Made by a program: the position numbers and the translations under genes. From Arthrobacter_M sp030063245 (GTDB lineage Bacteria; Actinomycetota; Actinomycetes; Actinomycetales; Micrococcaceae), in assembly GCF_051131705.1 (NCBI RefSeq), contig NZ_CP180316.1, positions 4,092,001 to 4,156,000 on the forward strand: 64,000 bases of DNA. The letters run 5' to 3'. Under the pieces are notes generated by a model, which was not told the DNA's origin, ran no database searches, and saw only the letters and a list, made by a program, of their open reading frames with translations. Positions 35,592-43,503 of the stretch are shown here, piece by piece. Every line of letters begins with the position of its first letter. Within the stretch, counting starts at the first letter, position 1.

Positions 35592-36545
35592 TCAGTCAGT
35601 CAGGACGTCCTTGGTGCCGTGGTCGTAGCGGAAAGTGATCGTTCCGCCGGCATGGTGCAGCTCGTGGTTGGACCCGCTGCGCACCCCAAATGCCCCGTAG
35701 TTCTCGTCCCAGCTCCGATTGACCACGGCCTTGTAGCTGTAAAAACCTTCGGGCAGTTCGGCGCTCAGCTTCCAGAGCCGATCCGAGTCGTCGAAGCTCA
35801 TCTGCACCTCGGCAAAGTCGGGTTCCCAGTTTTCCGGCGCGCCCAACAGAATGCCGAAGTCACCCACGATGGCGACCGAGTCCGGCTGCGGGCCGAGTTC
35901 GACGGCGGACGGGCCACCTTGCGCGGGTTCCGGCGCCTGCGCTACGGGCGTCTGCGCTTCGGGTGTCTGCGCTTCGGGTGCCAGCGCTTCGACAGACGCT
36001 GGGGCGTCCGGCGCGGCAGCAGCCTTGCGCGGACGGGATTTCCGTGTGCCGGTCGCCGCTGCTTCCGGCGCGCCAGTCCCGGGCTGGTCCGCCGCCGTCG
36101 TCGCTTTTGCCCGCGCCGCCGGAGTCTTTGCGGACGCCTTTGCGGCACGAGCCACCGTTTCCTTTGGCTGCTCGGGCGCGGCGGTCGGCACCGGCATGTC
36201 GGCCGGTACCGGCGTCCCGGCCGCAAGCGCAGCCGCCAGCGAGTCCGCGTCGGGGAAGGCCACCGTGGCCCGCAGCCCGTCGTCGGTGAGCGACCAACCG
36301 GACCGTCCCTTCAACAGCCATCCGGCCTTCACCAGCTTGGCGGTTGCCGTGGTCAGGGCCTTGTGGCCCCTCGGCACTCCCCCGCTGAGCAACTGGCTTT
36401 CCTCAGCGTCCAACGGTACCCGTTCGACGGCCTCCGTCAGTACCGTCCCGGCGCCCGGCTTCTCGCCCCGCCAGACCCCGGCCGCCATGATGTCGAGCAC
36501 GGCTTTAAGGCGGCGGTTGCTGTTATTCCCGATGTCAAGTCCCAC
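35592..36545 (-). CDS. Winged-helix / X25 (pullulanase-type glycan-binding) fusion protein
   Basis: 317 residues in three parts. Residues ~1-95 resemble a winged helix (LKAVLDIMAAGVWRGEKPGA...ALTTATAKLVKAGWLLKGRS GWSLTDDGLRATV). Residues ~105-210 are a long Ala/Pro/Lys linker with PEAQTPEAQTPVAQ repeats. Residues ~215-317 match the X25 beta-sandwich found in pullulanases (VAIVGDFGILLGAPENWEPD; LPEGFYSYKAVVNRSWDENY; LHHAGGTITFRYDHGTKDV). Such domains bind alpha-glucans. No signal peptide and no catalytic module are present, so this may be a cytoplasmic glycogen-sensing or scaffolding protein (inference). Confidence 0.78.
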   Translation of the reverse strand: MGLDIGNNSNRRLKAVLDIMAAGVWRGEKPGAGTVLTEAVERVPLDAEESQLLSGGVPRGHKALTTATAKLVKAGWLLKGRSGWSLTDDGLRATVAFPDADSLAAALAAGTPVPADMPVPTAAPEQPKETVARAAKASAKTPAARAKATTAADQPGTGAPEAAATGTRKSRPRKAAAAPDAPASVEALAPEAQTPEAQTPVAQAPEPAQGGPSAVELGPQPDSVAIVGDFGILLGAPENWEPDFAEVQMSFDDSDRLWKLSAELPEGFYSYKAVVNRSWDENYGAFGVRSGSNHELHHAGGTITFRYDHGTKDVLTD

Positions 36546-37054
36546 GGTTTTCCTCCTGCGAGTTTCAGTGTGCTCCCAGTCTGCCAGCCGCGGGCCCGGC
36601 GCACCATGCGGGGCCTATCTTCACCGTCATAAAAGAACCCATCGACGGCGGGGCGGCATGTCAGGCCCGGCAGCGCCGCTGATCACTGCATCCGCCGCGG
36701 CAGAAACCGGGCGAGGGTGCGGAACTCCCCGGACACGGTGTTCAGGGCTCCCGCCGTCATCATATTCCACGATGCGGATATTTGTTCTTCTATTGCGGAA
36801 ATCTATGATGCGGATTACAGTTGTCTCAATCCTCCACGGTGAGGTGGAACGAATGATTGGTTCTGATCGATGCATACTTCCAAGCACACTGCGCTGAAAG
36901 CGAGTTCGGCAGCAGTCAGGGAGACCCGGGCGACTCCGCCTGGCTTCCCCTTACGTGTATCTGATCGCCCAAGCGGCGCATTCAGATACCGGTCCCTAAA
37001 CATTCTGACGCGCTTCCATATATCCGAAGCGCCTTCCCGCAGAAAAGGTTCCCG
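36546..37054. promoter_or_regulatory. 509-bp upstream region of the NCS1 permease with repeated motifs
   Basis: No gene supported. It holds TTCCACGATGCG at 36765-36776, which recurs upstream of uraD at 41488-41499, and GATGCGGAT twice (36771-36779 and 36807-36815, 36 bp apart), with TTGCGGAAA between them. These look like binding sites for a purine- or ureide-responsive regulator whose gene is not in the window. Confidence 0.45.
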
Positions 37055-38644
37055 ATGAGTTTCGCCCCGAACGCCACGCCACCTGCCGACATGACCCCGA
37101 ACGAACACAACGAACACCACAAACACCACGAACACCACGAACACCCCGACCCGATAATGCATCAGCCGCCGGCCGTAGCGCTGGGTATCCAGGGCGTCCC
37201 CTCCACTAGTCCGCGGCTCTACAACCAGGACCTCGCCCCTACTCAGATGGCCGGCCGGCGGTGGAGCGCGTACAGCATTTTCACGCTGTGGGCCAACGAT
37301 GTGCATAGTCTGGGCAACTATGGTTTCGCTCTTGGACTCTTTGCACTGGGCCTTGGCGCTTGGCAGATTCTGCTGGCCCTGGGCATTGGCGCGGTTCTCC
37401 TATTCATACTGCTGACGTTTTCTGGATTTATGGGGCACAAGACCGGTGTCCCGTTCCCGGTCATGAGCCGCATCGCATTCGGCATTCATGGGGCACAAAT
37501 TCCCGCCCTGATCCGAGGCGGGGTCGCCATCGTCTGGTTCGGCATTCAGACCTATCTTGCGTCCCTGGTGCTGCGCGTTCTGTTGATCGCTCTCGTCCCC
37601 GGGCTCAAGGATCTGGACGGCAACTCGATCCTCGGACTGTCCACCCTGGGTTGGGTCACTTTCGTGTTCCTCTGGATTGTGCAGGTCGTCATCGTCAGGT
37701 ACGGCATGGATATGATCCGCAAGTACGAGGCGTTCGCAGGACCCATCATCCTCGTCACCATGATCTCCCTGGCCGTGTGGATGTTCGTCCAGGCCGGCGG
37801 ATCCATCGCGTGGTCCACGAGCCACAGCCTCACCGGCGGTGAGATGTGGCGCACCATCTTCGCCGGTGGCGCCCTCTGGGTCTCCATCTACGCCACCTTC
37901 GTGCTCAACTTCTGCGACTTCACCCGTTCCTCCACTACCCGCAAGTCCATCATTAAGGGTAATTTCTGGGGCATCCCGATCAACATGCTGCTCTTCGGCG
38001 TCATCGTCGTCGTCCTGGCCGGCGCCCAGTTCAAAATCAATGGCACTATTATCGCCAGCCCATCCGACATCGTGCAGACCGTCCCCAACACGATCCTGCT
38101 GGTGGCCGCCGCACTGGCCCTGCTGGTGCTGACCATCGCGGTGAACCTGATGGCCAACTTCGTCGCTCCTATCTACGCACTCACCAACCTGTTCCCCAGG
38201 AAGCTGAACTTCCGCCGTGCCGGCCTGGTCAGCGCCATCATCGGACTGGTCATCCTGCCCTGGAACCTGTACAACAACCCAGTCGTGATCGTGTACTTCC
38301 TCGGTGGCCTGGGGGCCCTGCTCGGCCCGCTGTTCGGCGTTATCATGGCCGACTATTGGCTGATCCGCCGCACCAGGATCGACGTCCCGGAGCTATACAG
38401 CGAGGTCGCCAGCGGATCCTACTTCTACCGCAACGGCTTCAACGTGCGGGCAATCGCCGCATTCATCCCTGCCGCCGTCATCTCCCTCGTCATCGCCTTC
38501 GTTCCTGTGCTTGAGCCGCTCTCCGCGTTCTCGTGGTTTTTCGGCGCCGGCCTCGGGGCAGTGCTCTACTTTGCACTGGCCGACCGCAAGCGGACATTCC
38601 GTGATGTTTCGGGCGAGCCGATCGCCGTCCCCAGCGTGCACTAA
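37055..38644 (+). CDS. NCS1-family nucleobase/ureide:cation symporter with His-rich N-terminus
   Basis: 529 residues, 12 membrane helices. The NCS1 signature is in YNQDLAPTQMAGRRWSAYSI and the substrate/sodium site helices LWANDVHSLGNYGFALGLFA and FVLNFCDFTRSSTTRKSIIK. NCS1 proteins import hydantoins, allantoin, uracil, cytosine or purines; the adjacent racemase gene favours allantoin or hydantoin. The N-terminal tail has about ten His among residues 17-36 (EHNEHHKHHEHHEHPDP), produced by 9-bp repeats, and may bind metal. The stop codon region is present in three tandem copies downstream. Confidence 0.92.
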   Translation: MSFAPNATPPADMTPNEHNEHHKHHEHHEHPDPIMHQPPAVALGIQGVPSTSPRLYNQDLAPTQMAGRRWSAYSIFTLWANDVHSLGNYGFALGLFALGLGAWQILLALGIGAVLLFILLTFSGFMGHKTGVPFPVMSRIAFGIHGAQIPALIRGGVAIVWFGIQTYLASLVLRVLLIALVPGLKDLDGNSILGLSTLGWVTFVFLWIVQVVIVRYGMDMIRKYEAFAGPIILVTMISLAVWMFVQAGGSIAWSTSHSLTGGEMWRTIFAGGALWVSIYATFVLNFCDFTRSSTTRKSIIKGNFWGIPINMLLFGVIVVVLAGAQFKINGTIIASPSDIVQTVPNTILLVAAALALLVLTIAVNLMANFVAPIYALTNLFPRKLNFRRAGLVSAIIGLVILPWNLYNNPVVIVYFLGGLGALLGPLFGVIMADYWLIRRTRIDVPELYSEVASGSYFYRNGFNVRAIAAFIPAAVISLVIAFVPVLEPLSAFSWFFGAGLGAVLYFALADRKRTFRDVSGEPIAVPSVH

Positions 38645-38671
38645 CAGCGTGCACTAACTCACGTGCACTAA
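38636..38671. repeat. Threefold repeat of the stop-codon region
   Basis: GTGCACTAA occurs at 38636-38644 (the real end of the NCS1 gene), 38649-38657 and 38663-38671. Confidence 0.85.
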
Positions 38672-38700
38672 CTCAGTGCCCCCGGGCGCATTAACACGGG

Positions 38701-38730
38701 CCGCCGGCCCGGATGACACCGGGCCGGCGG
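38701..38730 (+). terminator. Strong GC hairpin between the NCS1 permease and racemase genes
   Basis: CCGCCGGCCCGG and CCGGGCCGGCGG form a perfect 12-bp stem with a 6-nt loop. There is no U-tract, so it may attenuate rather than stop transcription, or protect the upstream mRNA. Confidence 0.6.
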
Positions 38731-38774
38731 GCACTGACAGCCAACTGAACCAGCCAACCTGAAAGACCACTCTG

Positions 38775-39518
38775 ATGCGCATCCTGATCGCCAACGTGAA
38801 CACGACCCGGTCCATGACCGATTCCATCGCCAACCAAGCCCGTGCCGTGGCCGCGCCGGGCACCGAAATCATCGGGCTGACGCCGCGGTTCGGAGCGGAC
38901 TCCTGCGAGGGGAACTTCGAAAGCTACCTGGCCGCCGTCGCCGTGATGGACAAGATCCTTGCTTATCCGGAGCCTTTTGACGCCGTCATCCAGGCCGGGT
39001 ACGGCGAGCACGGGCGCGAAGGGCTGCAGGAGCTGCTGGACGTGCCGGTGGTGGATATCACCGAAGCGGCGGCGAGCACCGCCATGTTCCTGGGCCACAA
39101 GTACTCCGTGGTGACCACCTTGGATCGGACGGTCCCGCTCATCGAGGACCGGTTGAAACTGGCCGGACTGGACGCACGCTGTGCCTCCGTCCGGGCCAGC
39201 GGGCTTGCGGTGCTGGAGCTAGAGGAAGACCCGGCGCGGGCCGTGGCTGCGATCACCGACCAGGCCGAACGCGCGGTAACGCAGGACAAGGCAGAAGTTA
39301 TCGTCCTCGGCTGCGGCGGCATGGCGGGCCTCGACGAACAGATCCGCACCCGGCTGGGCGTCCCGGTGGTGGACGGCGTAGCCTCCGCAGTGACCATCGC
39401 GGAATCCTTGGTCCGGATGGGACTTTCAACCTCAAAGGTGCGCACCTACGCGACACCACGCCCGAAGAAGGTCATTGGCTGGCCCCTTGAACTGCGTCTC
39501 GACGACGCCACCGTCTGA
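38775..39518 (+). CDS. Asp/Glu/hydantoin (allantoin-type) racemase
   Basis: 247 residues. The N-terminus MRILIANVNTTRSMTDSIAN is typical of hydantoin and allantoin racemases. Catalytic cysteine motifs are modified or visible as FGADSCEGNFESYLAAV in the N-lobe and VIVLGCGGMAGLDEQI in the C-lobe, so the usual Cys pair of this cofactor-independent family is plausible. It would interconvert enantiomers of allantoin or a 5-substituted hydantoin. Context with an NCS1 permease and the uricase operon supports ureide catabolism. Start ATG with GAAAGACC upstream. Confidence 0.88.
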   Translation: MRILIANVNTTRSMTDSIANQARAVAAPGTEIIGLTPRFGADSCEGNFESYLAAVAVMDKILAYPEPFDAVIQAGYGEHGREGLQELLDVPVVDITEAAASTAMFLGHKYSVVTTLDRTVPLIEDRLKLAGLDARCASVRASGLAVLELEEDPARAVAAITDQAERAVTQDKAEVIVLGCGGMAGLDEQIRTRLGVPVVDGVASAVTIAESLVRMGLSTSKVRTYATPRPKKVIGWPLELRLDDATV

Positions 39519-39617
39519 TTCGGCTTCCGCGGCGCGTGACTCGGCTTCCGCGGCGCGTGACTCGGCTTCCGCGGCGTGTGACTCGGCACCCGCCGCGCGT
39601 GACTCGGGTTCCGCCGG
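39516..39617. repeat. 21-bp tandem repeat, about five copies, starting at the racemase stop codon
   Basis: Units begin TGACTCGGCTTCCGCGGCG and decay toward the right: 39516, 39537, 39558, 39579 and 39600. Each unit starts with TGA or its equivalent, and the first TGA is the racemase stop. Confidence 0.92.
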
Positions 39618-39741
39618 TGACCTTCCACCATCAGGCGCGCAGGAGGGACAGCATCGCGGTTGTGGCCGAATGATACGGATGCGGTTTCGTTGACTAACCC
39701 GAGGGAAAGTCCTAGCATTATTTCACTGGACAATAATTTCT

Positions 39742-39756
39742 TTTCGCGATACGAAA
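39742..39756. promoter_or_regulatory. Palindrome upstream of the lyase gene
   Basis: TTTCG-CGATA-CGAAA lies 20 nt before the start codon of the CoA-lyase-like gene, next to its ribosome binding site. TTTCGTAT on its complementary strand also occurs just downstream of the uraD-proximal motif (about 41508-41515). Confidence 0.4.
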
Positions 39757-39775
39757 TCATAGAAGGAGGCACCTC

Positions 39776-40687
39776 GTGATGCACAGCGCCACCATCAGCA
39801 GGGAACCACTGCGCGCCGAATCCTCAAGCGAGCCGGCGCAGGCTAAGGCAGTGCGGCCCAAGACCGTAGAGGCCGACGTCGCCCGCTCGTGGCTGCTGGT
39901 GCCGGCCACCCGCCCCGAAGCCTTCGGAGAAGCCGCAGCCTCGGCCGCCGACGCCATCGTGCTGGACATAGAGGACGCCGTTGATCCGGGTAAAAAACCT
40001 GAGGCCAGGGAGGCCGTCAACCGCTGGCTGCACGACGGCGGCAGGGCATGGGTGCGCGTCAATGACGCGACCTCGGACTTCTGGGCCGACGATCTGGCGG
40101 CCCTCCGGGATGCGCCCGGTCTGCTGGGCGTGATGCTCGCGAAAACCGAATCGCCGGAACAGGTCTCGACCACCTTTGACCGGCTCGGCGGCAAGCACCG
40201 GATAGTCGCCCTGGTCGAATCCGCCTGCGGCATCGAGGAGGCAACCCACATCGCGAGAGCCCACGGCGCCTTCCGGCTGGCGTTCGGCAGCGGTGACTTC
40301 CGGCGCGATACCGGCATGAGTGCGGACCGGGAGGCCATGGCTTACCCGCGGGCAAAACTGGTGGTGGCCAGCCGTGCAGGGAACCTTCCCGGTCCCATCG
40401 ACGGCCCGACCGTTGGCACCAGTCATCCGATCCTGCGGGAGCAGTCGGGCATTACTGTGATGATGGGAATGACCGGCAAGCTGTGCCTGTCCACAGATCA
40501 GACGCCAGTGGTCAACGAGGTCATCAGCCCTACCCCGACAGACATGGCCTGGGCCTGCGACTTCCTTGCCGATTTCGAAGCCCGCGGCGGGATTATCCGG
40601 GACGGCAGCGATCTGCCCCGGATAGGCCGCGCCCGCAAGATTCTCACCCTGGCAACGGCGCTCGGCCTTTATCCGGCGCTTCCGTAA
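39776..40687 (+). CDS. HpcH/HpaI aldolase / citrate lyase beta-like CoA ester lyase
   Basis: 303 residues. The TIM-barrel CitE-like signature is evident: RSWLLVPATRPEAFGEAAAS, AIVLDIEDAVDPGKKPEARE, AWVRVND, VALVESACGIEEATHIARAH (with the conserved Glu), and FRLAFGSGDFRRD (with the metal-binding Asp). It probably cleaves or forms a C-C bond in a CoA thioester. Start is GTG 39776 or ATG 39779 behind GAAGGAGG. Position between the racemase and uricase operon suggests it processes a two- or four-carbon product of ureide breakdown such as glyoxylate (inference). Confidence 0.87.
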   Translation: MMHSATISREPLRAESSSEPAQAKAVRPKTVEADVARSWLLVPATRPEAFGEAAASAADAIVLDIEDAVDPGKKPEAREAVNRWLHDGGRAWVRVNDATSDFWADDLAALRDAPGLLGVMLAKTESPEQVSTTFDRLGGKHRIVALVESACGIEEATHIARAHGAFRLAFGSGDFRRDTGMSADREAMAYPRAKLVVASRAGNLPGPIDGPTVGTSHPILREQSGITVMMGMTGKLCLSTDQTPVVNEVISPTPTDMAWACDFLADFEARGGIIRDGSDLPRIGRARKILTLATALGLYPALP

Positions 40688-40796
40688 TCCGGCCCGCTCC
40701 GCCGACCCGGCCAAGCCGACGGCTGAAGTCCGCGGAGAGATTTTGCCGTCAAAAACCGATAACCCAAACCCTTCAGAAGAGAATTAAGGACCCACC

Positions 40797-41267
40797 ATGT
40801 CGTCACAACTCAAGCCCGGAACAACTGCGCCCGGCTTCAGCCTCCAGGATGCCTCCGGCAGCACCGTTTCCCTCTCCGATTTCAGCGGCCGCAACGTTGT
40901 GGTGTATTTCTATCCCAAGGCCGCGACGCCGGGGTGCACCACCGAGGCCTGCGACTTCCGCGACAGCCTCGGCTCGCTGAAGAAGGGCGGCTACGAGGTG
41001 GTCGGGATCTCCCCCGACTCACCCGAAGAGTTGAGCAGTTTTATCGAGGACCAGGGCCTGACCTTTCCGCTGCTGTCCGACGACGGCGCGCAGGTAGCGC
41101 GCGAATGGGGCGCCTGGGGGGCTAAAACCGTGAGCGGCAAGGAAACGGAGGGTGTGCTGCGCTCCACCTTCGTGCTGGACAGCGAGGGCCGCGTGACCCA
41201 CGCAGCCTACAGTGTTGCGCCAACCGGTCACGTCGCGCAGCTGCGGGAGACCCTCGGCGTGAGCTGA
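40797..41267 (+). CDS. bcp: Peroxiredoxin, Bcp/PrxQ type
   Basis: 156 residues. The peroxidatic Cys is in VVVYFYPKAATPGCTTEACD and a second Cys five residues later (TTEACDF) acts as resolving Cys, the classic PrxQ spacing. It reduces hydroperoxides with thioredoxin. Uricase and xanthine dehydrogenase both generate peroxide or superoxide, which may explain its position before the uricase operon. A GC-rich hairpin follows the stop. Confidence 0.95.
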   Translation: MSSQLKPGTTAPGFSLQDASGSTVSLSDFSGRNVVVYFYPKAATPGCTTEACDFRDSLGSLKKGGYEVVGISPDSPEELSSFIEDQGLTFPLLSDDGAQVAREWGAWGAKTVSGKETEGVLRSTFVLDSEGRVTHAAYSVAPTGHVAQLRETLGVS

Positions 41268-41281
41268 CCCCATCCACGACA

Positions 41282-41312
41282 GGCCCCGACCCGGACGCTC
41301 CGGGCCGGGGCC
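41282..41312 (+). terminator. Hairpin terminator after bcp
   Basis: GGCCCCGACCCGG (41282-41294) pairs with CCGGGCCGGGGCC (41300-41312) around a 5-nt loop, one mismatch. It lies 15 nt after the bcp stop. The U-tract is poor. Confidence 0.6.
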
Positions 41313-41391
41313 TTGGCGCGCCCGAAACCTGCGGCTTCCGCTGCGGGCCAGGGGCCTTGGCCCGCCGCCGCGTCCGGTCCTCTGGACAAAA

Positions 41392-41427
41392 CTTGCCCGA
41401 GAATCTTTCCTTGCCCGAGAATCTTTC
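41392..41427. repeat. 18-bp tandem duplication
   Basis: CTTGCCCGAGAATCTTTC twice in direct succession, just upstream of the presumed uraD promoter. Confidence 0.9.
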
Positions 41428-41436
41428 GTCGTGGGC

Positions 41437-41499
41437 TTGACAGGGGCGATGTGACACGGTTCACTATTACATATGCTGAAATAACAGTTCCACGATGCG
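41437..41499 (+). promoter_or_regulatory. Presumed promoter and operator of the uraD-uraH-uricase operon
   Basis: TTGACA at 41437-41442 is a consensus -35 hexamer; the -10 is less clear (CACTAT at 41462-41467 would give 19 bp). TTCCACGATGCG at 41488-41499 is identical to the motif upstream of the NCS1 permease. Confidence 0.4.
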
Positions 41500-41561
41500 A
41501 GATTTATTTTCGTATAGCCCTACACCGTGGATGCCAGCATTTTTAGTACGAGGTACAAGCA

Positions 41562-42074
41562 ATGTTGCTTGAACAAATGACCCTTGAGCGATTCAATCAG
41601 TTAGAGCCCTCCGAGGCGGTCGCCGTCCTCCGCCCCTGTATTGACGTACCGCGTTGGATCGACGAGATAGCCCAGGCCCGGCCTTTTATCAGCATCGAAG
41701 CCTTGCTGGACTACGCCGGCAAGGCAGCCAATCCGTTCGCAGACGCGGAAATCGAATCGGCGCTCTCCCACCACCCCCGGATCGGGGAACGCGCAGCCGG
41801 CAGCAATGCCGAGGCTGCCCTGTCTCGTTCCGAACAGGCAGCTCTCGGCCCTACCGATGCACAGGTGGCGGCAGAGCTCGTGGCGGGAAACCGGTCGTAT
41901 GAGGAAAAATTCGGCCGGGTCTTCCTGATCCGGGCCGCCGGTCGGAGTTCACGCGAAATCCTGGCCGCCCTCAACGAGCGTCTGCAGAACACTCCCGAAA
42001 CCGAGAATCCCATCGTTGCCCAGCAGTTGCGCGAAATCGCCCTGTTGCGGCTCAAAGGAGGAGTAACCGCGTGA
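41562..42074 (+). CDS. uraD: 2-oxo-4-hydroxy-4-carboxy-5-ureidoimidazoline (OHCU) decarboxylase
   Basis: 170 residues. It stereoselectively decarboxylates OHCU to S-allantoin, the third step of urate degradation. The diagnostic HPRIGE motif with catalytic His is in ALSHHPRIGERAAGSNAEAA, and the later segment is RVFLIRAAGRSSREILAALN with Arg/Glu ligands. Its stop overlaps the GTG of uraH by four bases, so the two are translationally coupled. First gene of uraD-uraH-uricase. Confidence 0.96.
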   Translation: MLLEQMTLERFNQLEPSEAVAVLRPCIDVPRWIDEIAQARPFISIEALLDYAGKAANPFADAEIESALSHHPRIGERAAGSNAEAALSRSEQAALGPTDAQVAAELVAGNRSYEEKFGRVFLIRAAGRSSREILAALNERLQNTPETENPIVAQQLREIALLRLKGGVTA

Positions 42075-42412
42075 GCGTCTCCCATGTGACCACCCACATT
42101 CTGGATACCGCAGCCGGCACGCCGGCGGCAGGTGTCGCCGTCGAGCTTTATGCCCGCGACGGTGACGCTTGGTCCACGATTGCGACGGGCAAAACAGATG
42201 CCGACGGTCGGGTGAAAGACCTTGGCCCCGAGCGGCTTGCCTCCGGAGATTACCGGCTGCACTTTGCCACCGGGGCCTACTTCGCCGGCATCAACACGGA
42301 CACCTTCTTCCCGGAGGTTGTGCTGACATTCACTGTCGCCCAGAGCGAGGCGCACTACCACGTGCCGCTGCTGCTCAGTCCATTCGCCTACTCAACGTAC
42401 AGAGGAAACTAA
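42071..42412 (+). CDS. uraH: 5-hydroxyisourate hydrolase (transthyretin-like)
   Basis: 113 residues, the normal HIUase length. The N-terminal signature is SVSHVTTHILDTAAGTPAAG with catalytic His, and the middle Arg in SGDYRLHFATGAYFA. The C-terminal signature YSTYRGN differs from the usual YRGS only in the last residue. It hydrolyses 5-hydroxyisourate, the uricase product, to OHCU. GTGA overlaps the uraD stop. The uricase ATG follows two bases after its TAA. Confidence 0.96.
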   Translation: MSVSHVTTHILDTAAGTPAAGVAVELYARDGDAWSTIATGKTDADGRVKDLGPERLASGDYRLHFATGAYFAGINTDTFFPEVVLTFTVAQSEAHYHVPLLLSPFAYSTYRGN

Positions 42413-42414
42413 TC

Positions 42415-43314
42415 ATGAGCAGCAACAACATCATTCTCGGCGCCAACCAGTTCGGCAAGGCGGAGGTCCGCCTGGTCAAGGTCACCCGCGACACGGACCG
42501 CCACGAGATCGAGGACCTCAACGTCACCTCCGAGCTGCGCGGGGACTTCGAGGCAGCCCACCTGGAAGGCGACAACGCGCATGTCGTCCCGACGGATACG
42601 CAGAAGAACACCGTCTACGCCTTTGCCCGTGAAGGCGTCGGCTCGCCGGAGAAGTTCCTGCTCCGCTTGGCCGAGCACTTCACCTCCGGCTTCGAGTGGG
42701 TGGACGGCGGCCGGTGGGCGGCAGAGTCCTATACCTGGGACCGCATCCAGGCCGATGGGTCCGCGCACAACCACTCGTTCGTCAAGAACGGAACGGAAAC
42801 CCGGACCGCCGTCGTCGTCAAGGACGGCGACGACGTCCAGGTCGTGGGCGGCCTCAAGGGCCTGACGGTCCTTAAGACCACTCAGTCCGGCTTCGAGGGC
42901 TTCCCGGTGGACAAGTACACCACCTTGGCTGAGACAAGTGAGCGGATCTTGTCGACCGAGGTCGCAGCCCGGTGGCGTTACAACACCACCGACGTTGACT
43001 TCAACAAGGCCTACGACGACGTCAAGGCCCTGCTGCTGGAAGGATTTACGGAGAACTACTCCACAGCCCTGCAGAACACCCTGTACGGAATGGGCAAGAA
43101 GGTCCTCGAGGCCCACCCCGAAATCGATGAGATCAAGTTCTCCATGCCGAACAAGCACCACTTCCTCGTGGATCTGTCTCCCTTCGGGTTGGACAATCCG
43201 AACGAGGTCTTCTTCGCCGCTGACCGTCCTTACGGTCTGATCGAAGCAACGGTCCTGCGTGAAGACGCATCCGACGCCGGCCGGGCCTGGGAAGGCATCG
43301 CCGGCTTCTGCTAG
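42415..43314 (+). CDS. uox: Urate oxidase (factor-independent uricase)
   Basis: 299 residues. It oxidises urate with O2 to 5-hydroxyisourate and H2O2 without cofactor. The conserved Thr of the catalytic pair is in VVPTDTQKNTVYAFAREGVG; the Arg/Gln urate-binding part follows LKGLTVLKTTQSGFEGFPVD; and the second T-fold repeat has KFSMPNKHHFLVDLSPFGLD. The final residues do not end in a peroxisomal signal, as expected in a bacterium. ATG at 42415 is behind AGAGGAAAC. It ends with a GC-rich hairpin. Confidence 0.97.
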   Translation: MSSNNIILGANQFGKAEVRLVKVTRDTDRHEIEDLNVTSELRGDFEAAHLEGDNAHVVPTDTQKNTVYAFAREGVGSPEKFLLRLAEHFTSGFEWVDGGRWAAESYTWDRIQADGSAHNHSFVKNGTETRTAVVVKDGDDVQVVGGLKGLTVLKTTQSGFEGFPVDKYTTLAETSERILSTEVAARWRYNTTDVDFNKAYDDVKALLLEGFTENYSTALQNTLYGMGKKVLEAHPEIDEIKFSMPNKHHFLVDLSPFGLDNPNEVFFAADRPYGLIEATVLREDASDAGRAWEGIAGFC

Positions 43315-43321
43315 GACCTGG

Positions 43322-43357
43322 TGCCCCGGGGACGGGCTGACCGCCCGTCCCGGGACA
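43322..43357 (+). terminator. Hairpin after the uricase operon
   Basis: CCCGGGGACGGGC and GCCCGTCCCGGG pair with one bulged base around a 5-nt loop, 8 nt beyond the uricase stop. Only a weak U-tract follows. Confidence 0.6.
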
Positions 43358-43419
43358 CTCTTGACCCGACACTTTCAGCGCGGAAGAACCCGCCAAGCGA
43401 AGTATCAATCGGGCAGTTT

Positions 43420-43466
43420 CATGACCAAAGCTTTTCATGCACCCCGCATGACCAAAATTTTTCATG
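43420..43466 (+). promoter_or_regulatory. Two near-identical 20-bp palindromic boxes upstream of the NCS2 permease
   Basis: CATGACCAAAGCTTTTCATG (43420-43439) and CATGACCAAAATTTTTCATG (43447-43466) differ at two central positions and are spaced 27 bp start to start. Each is nearly palindromic (CATGA...TCATG). They lie 38-84 bp before the permease start codon. Confidence 0.65.
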
Positions 43467-43503
43467 ACGGCACGATTGATTGCCGAGACGGAGATACAGC
43501 AAA

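Noticed and set aside
36627..36887. Small minus-strand open frame upstream of the NCS1 permease
   Set aside because: No ribosome binding site and no recognisable protein pattern; the region is better explained as regulatory.
39516..39617. Possible CRISPR array
   Set aside because: The units are contiguous with no unique spacers and decay progressively; it is a simple tandem repeat with no cas genes nearby.
41437..43503. Purine riboswitch upstream of the uricase or permease genes
   Set aside because: No conserved three-way-junction pattern could be recognised; the palindromes look like protein operators.
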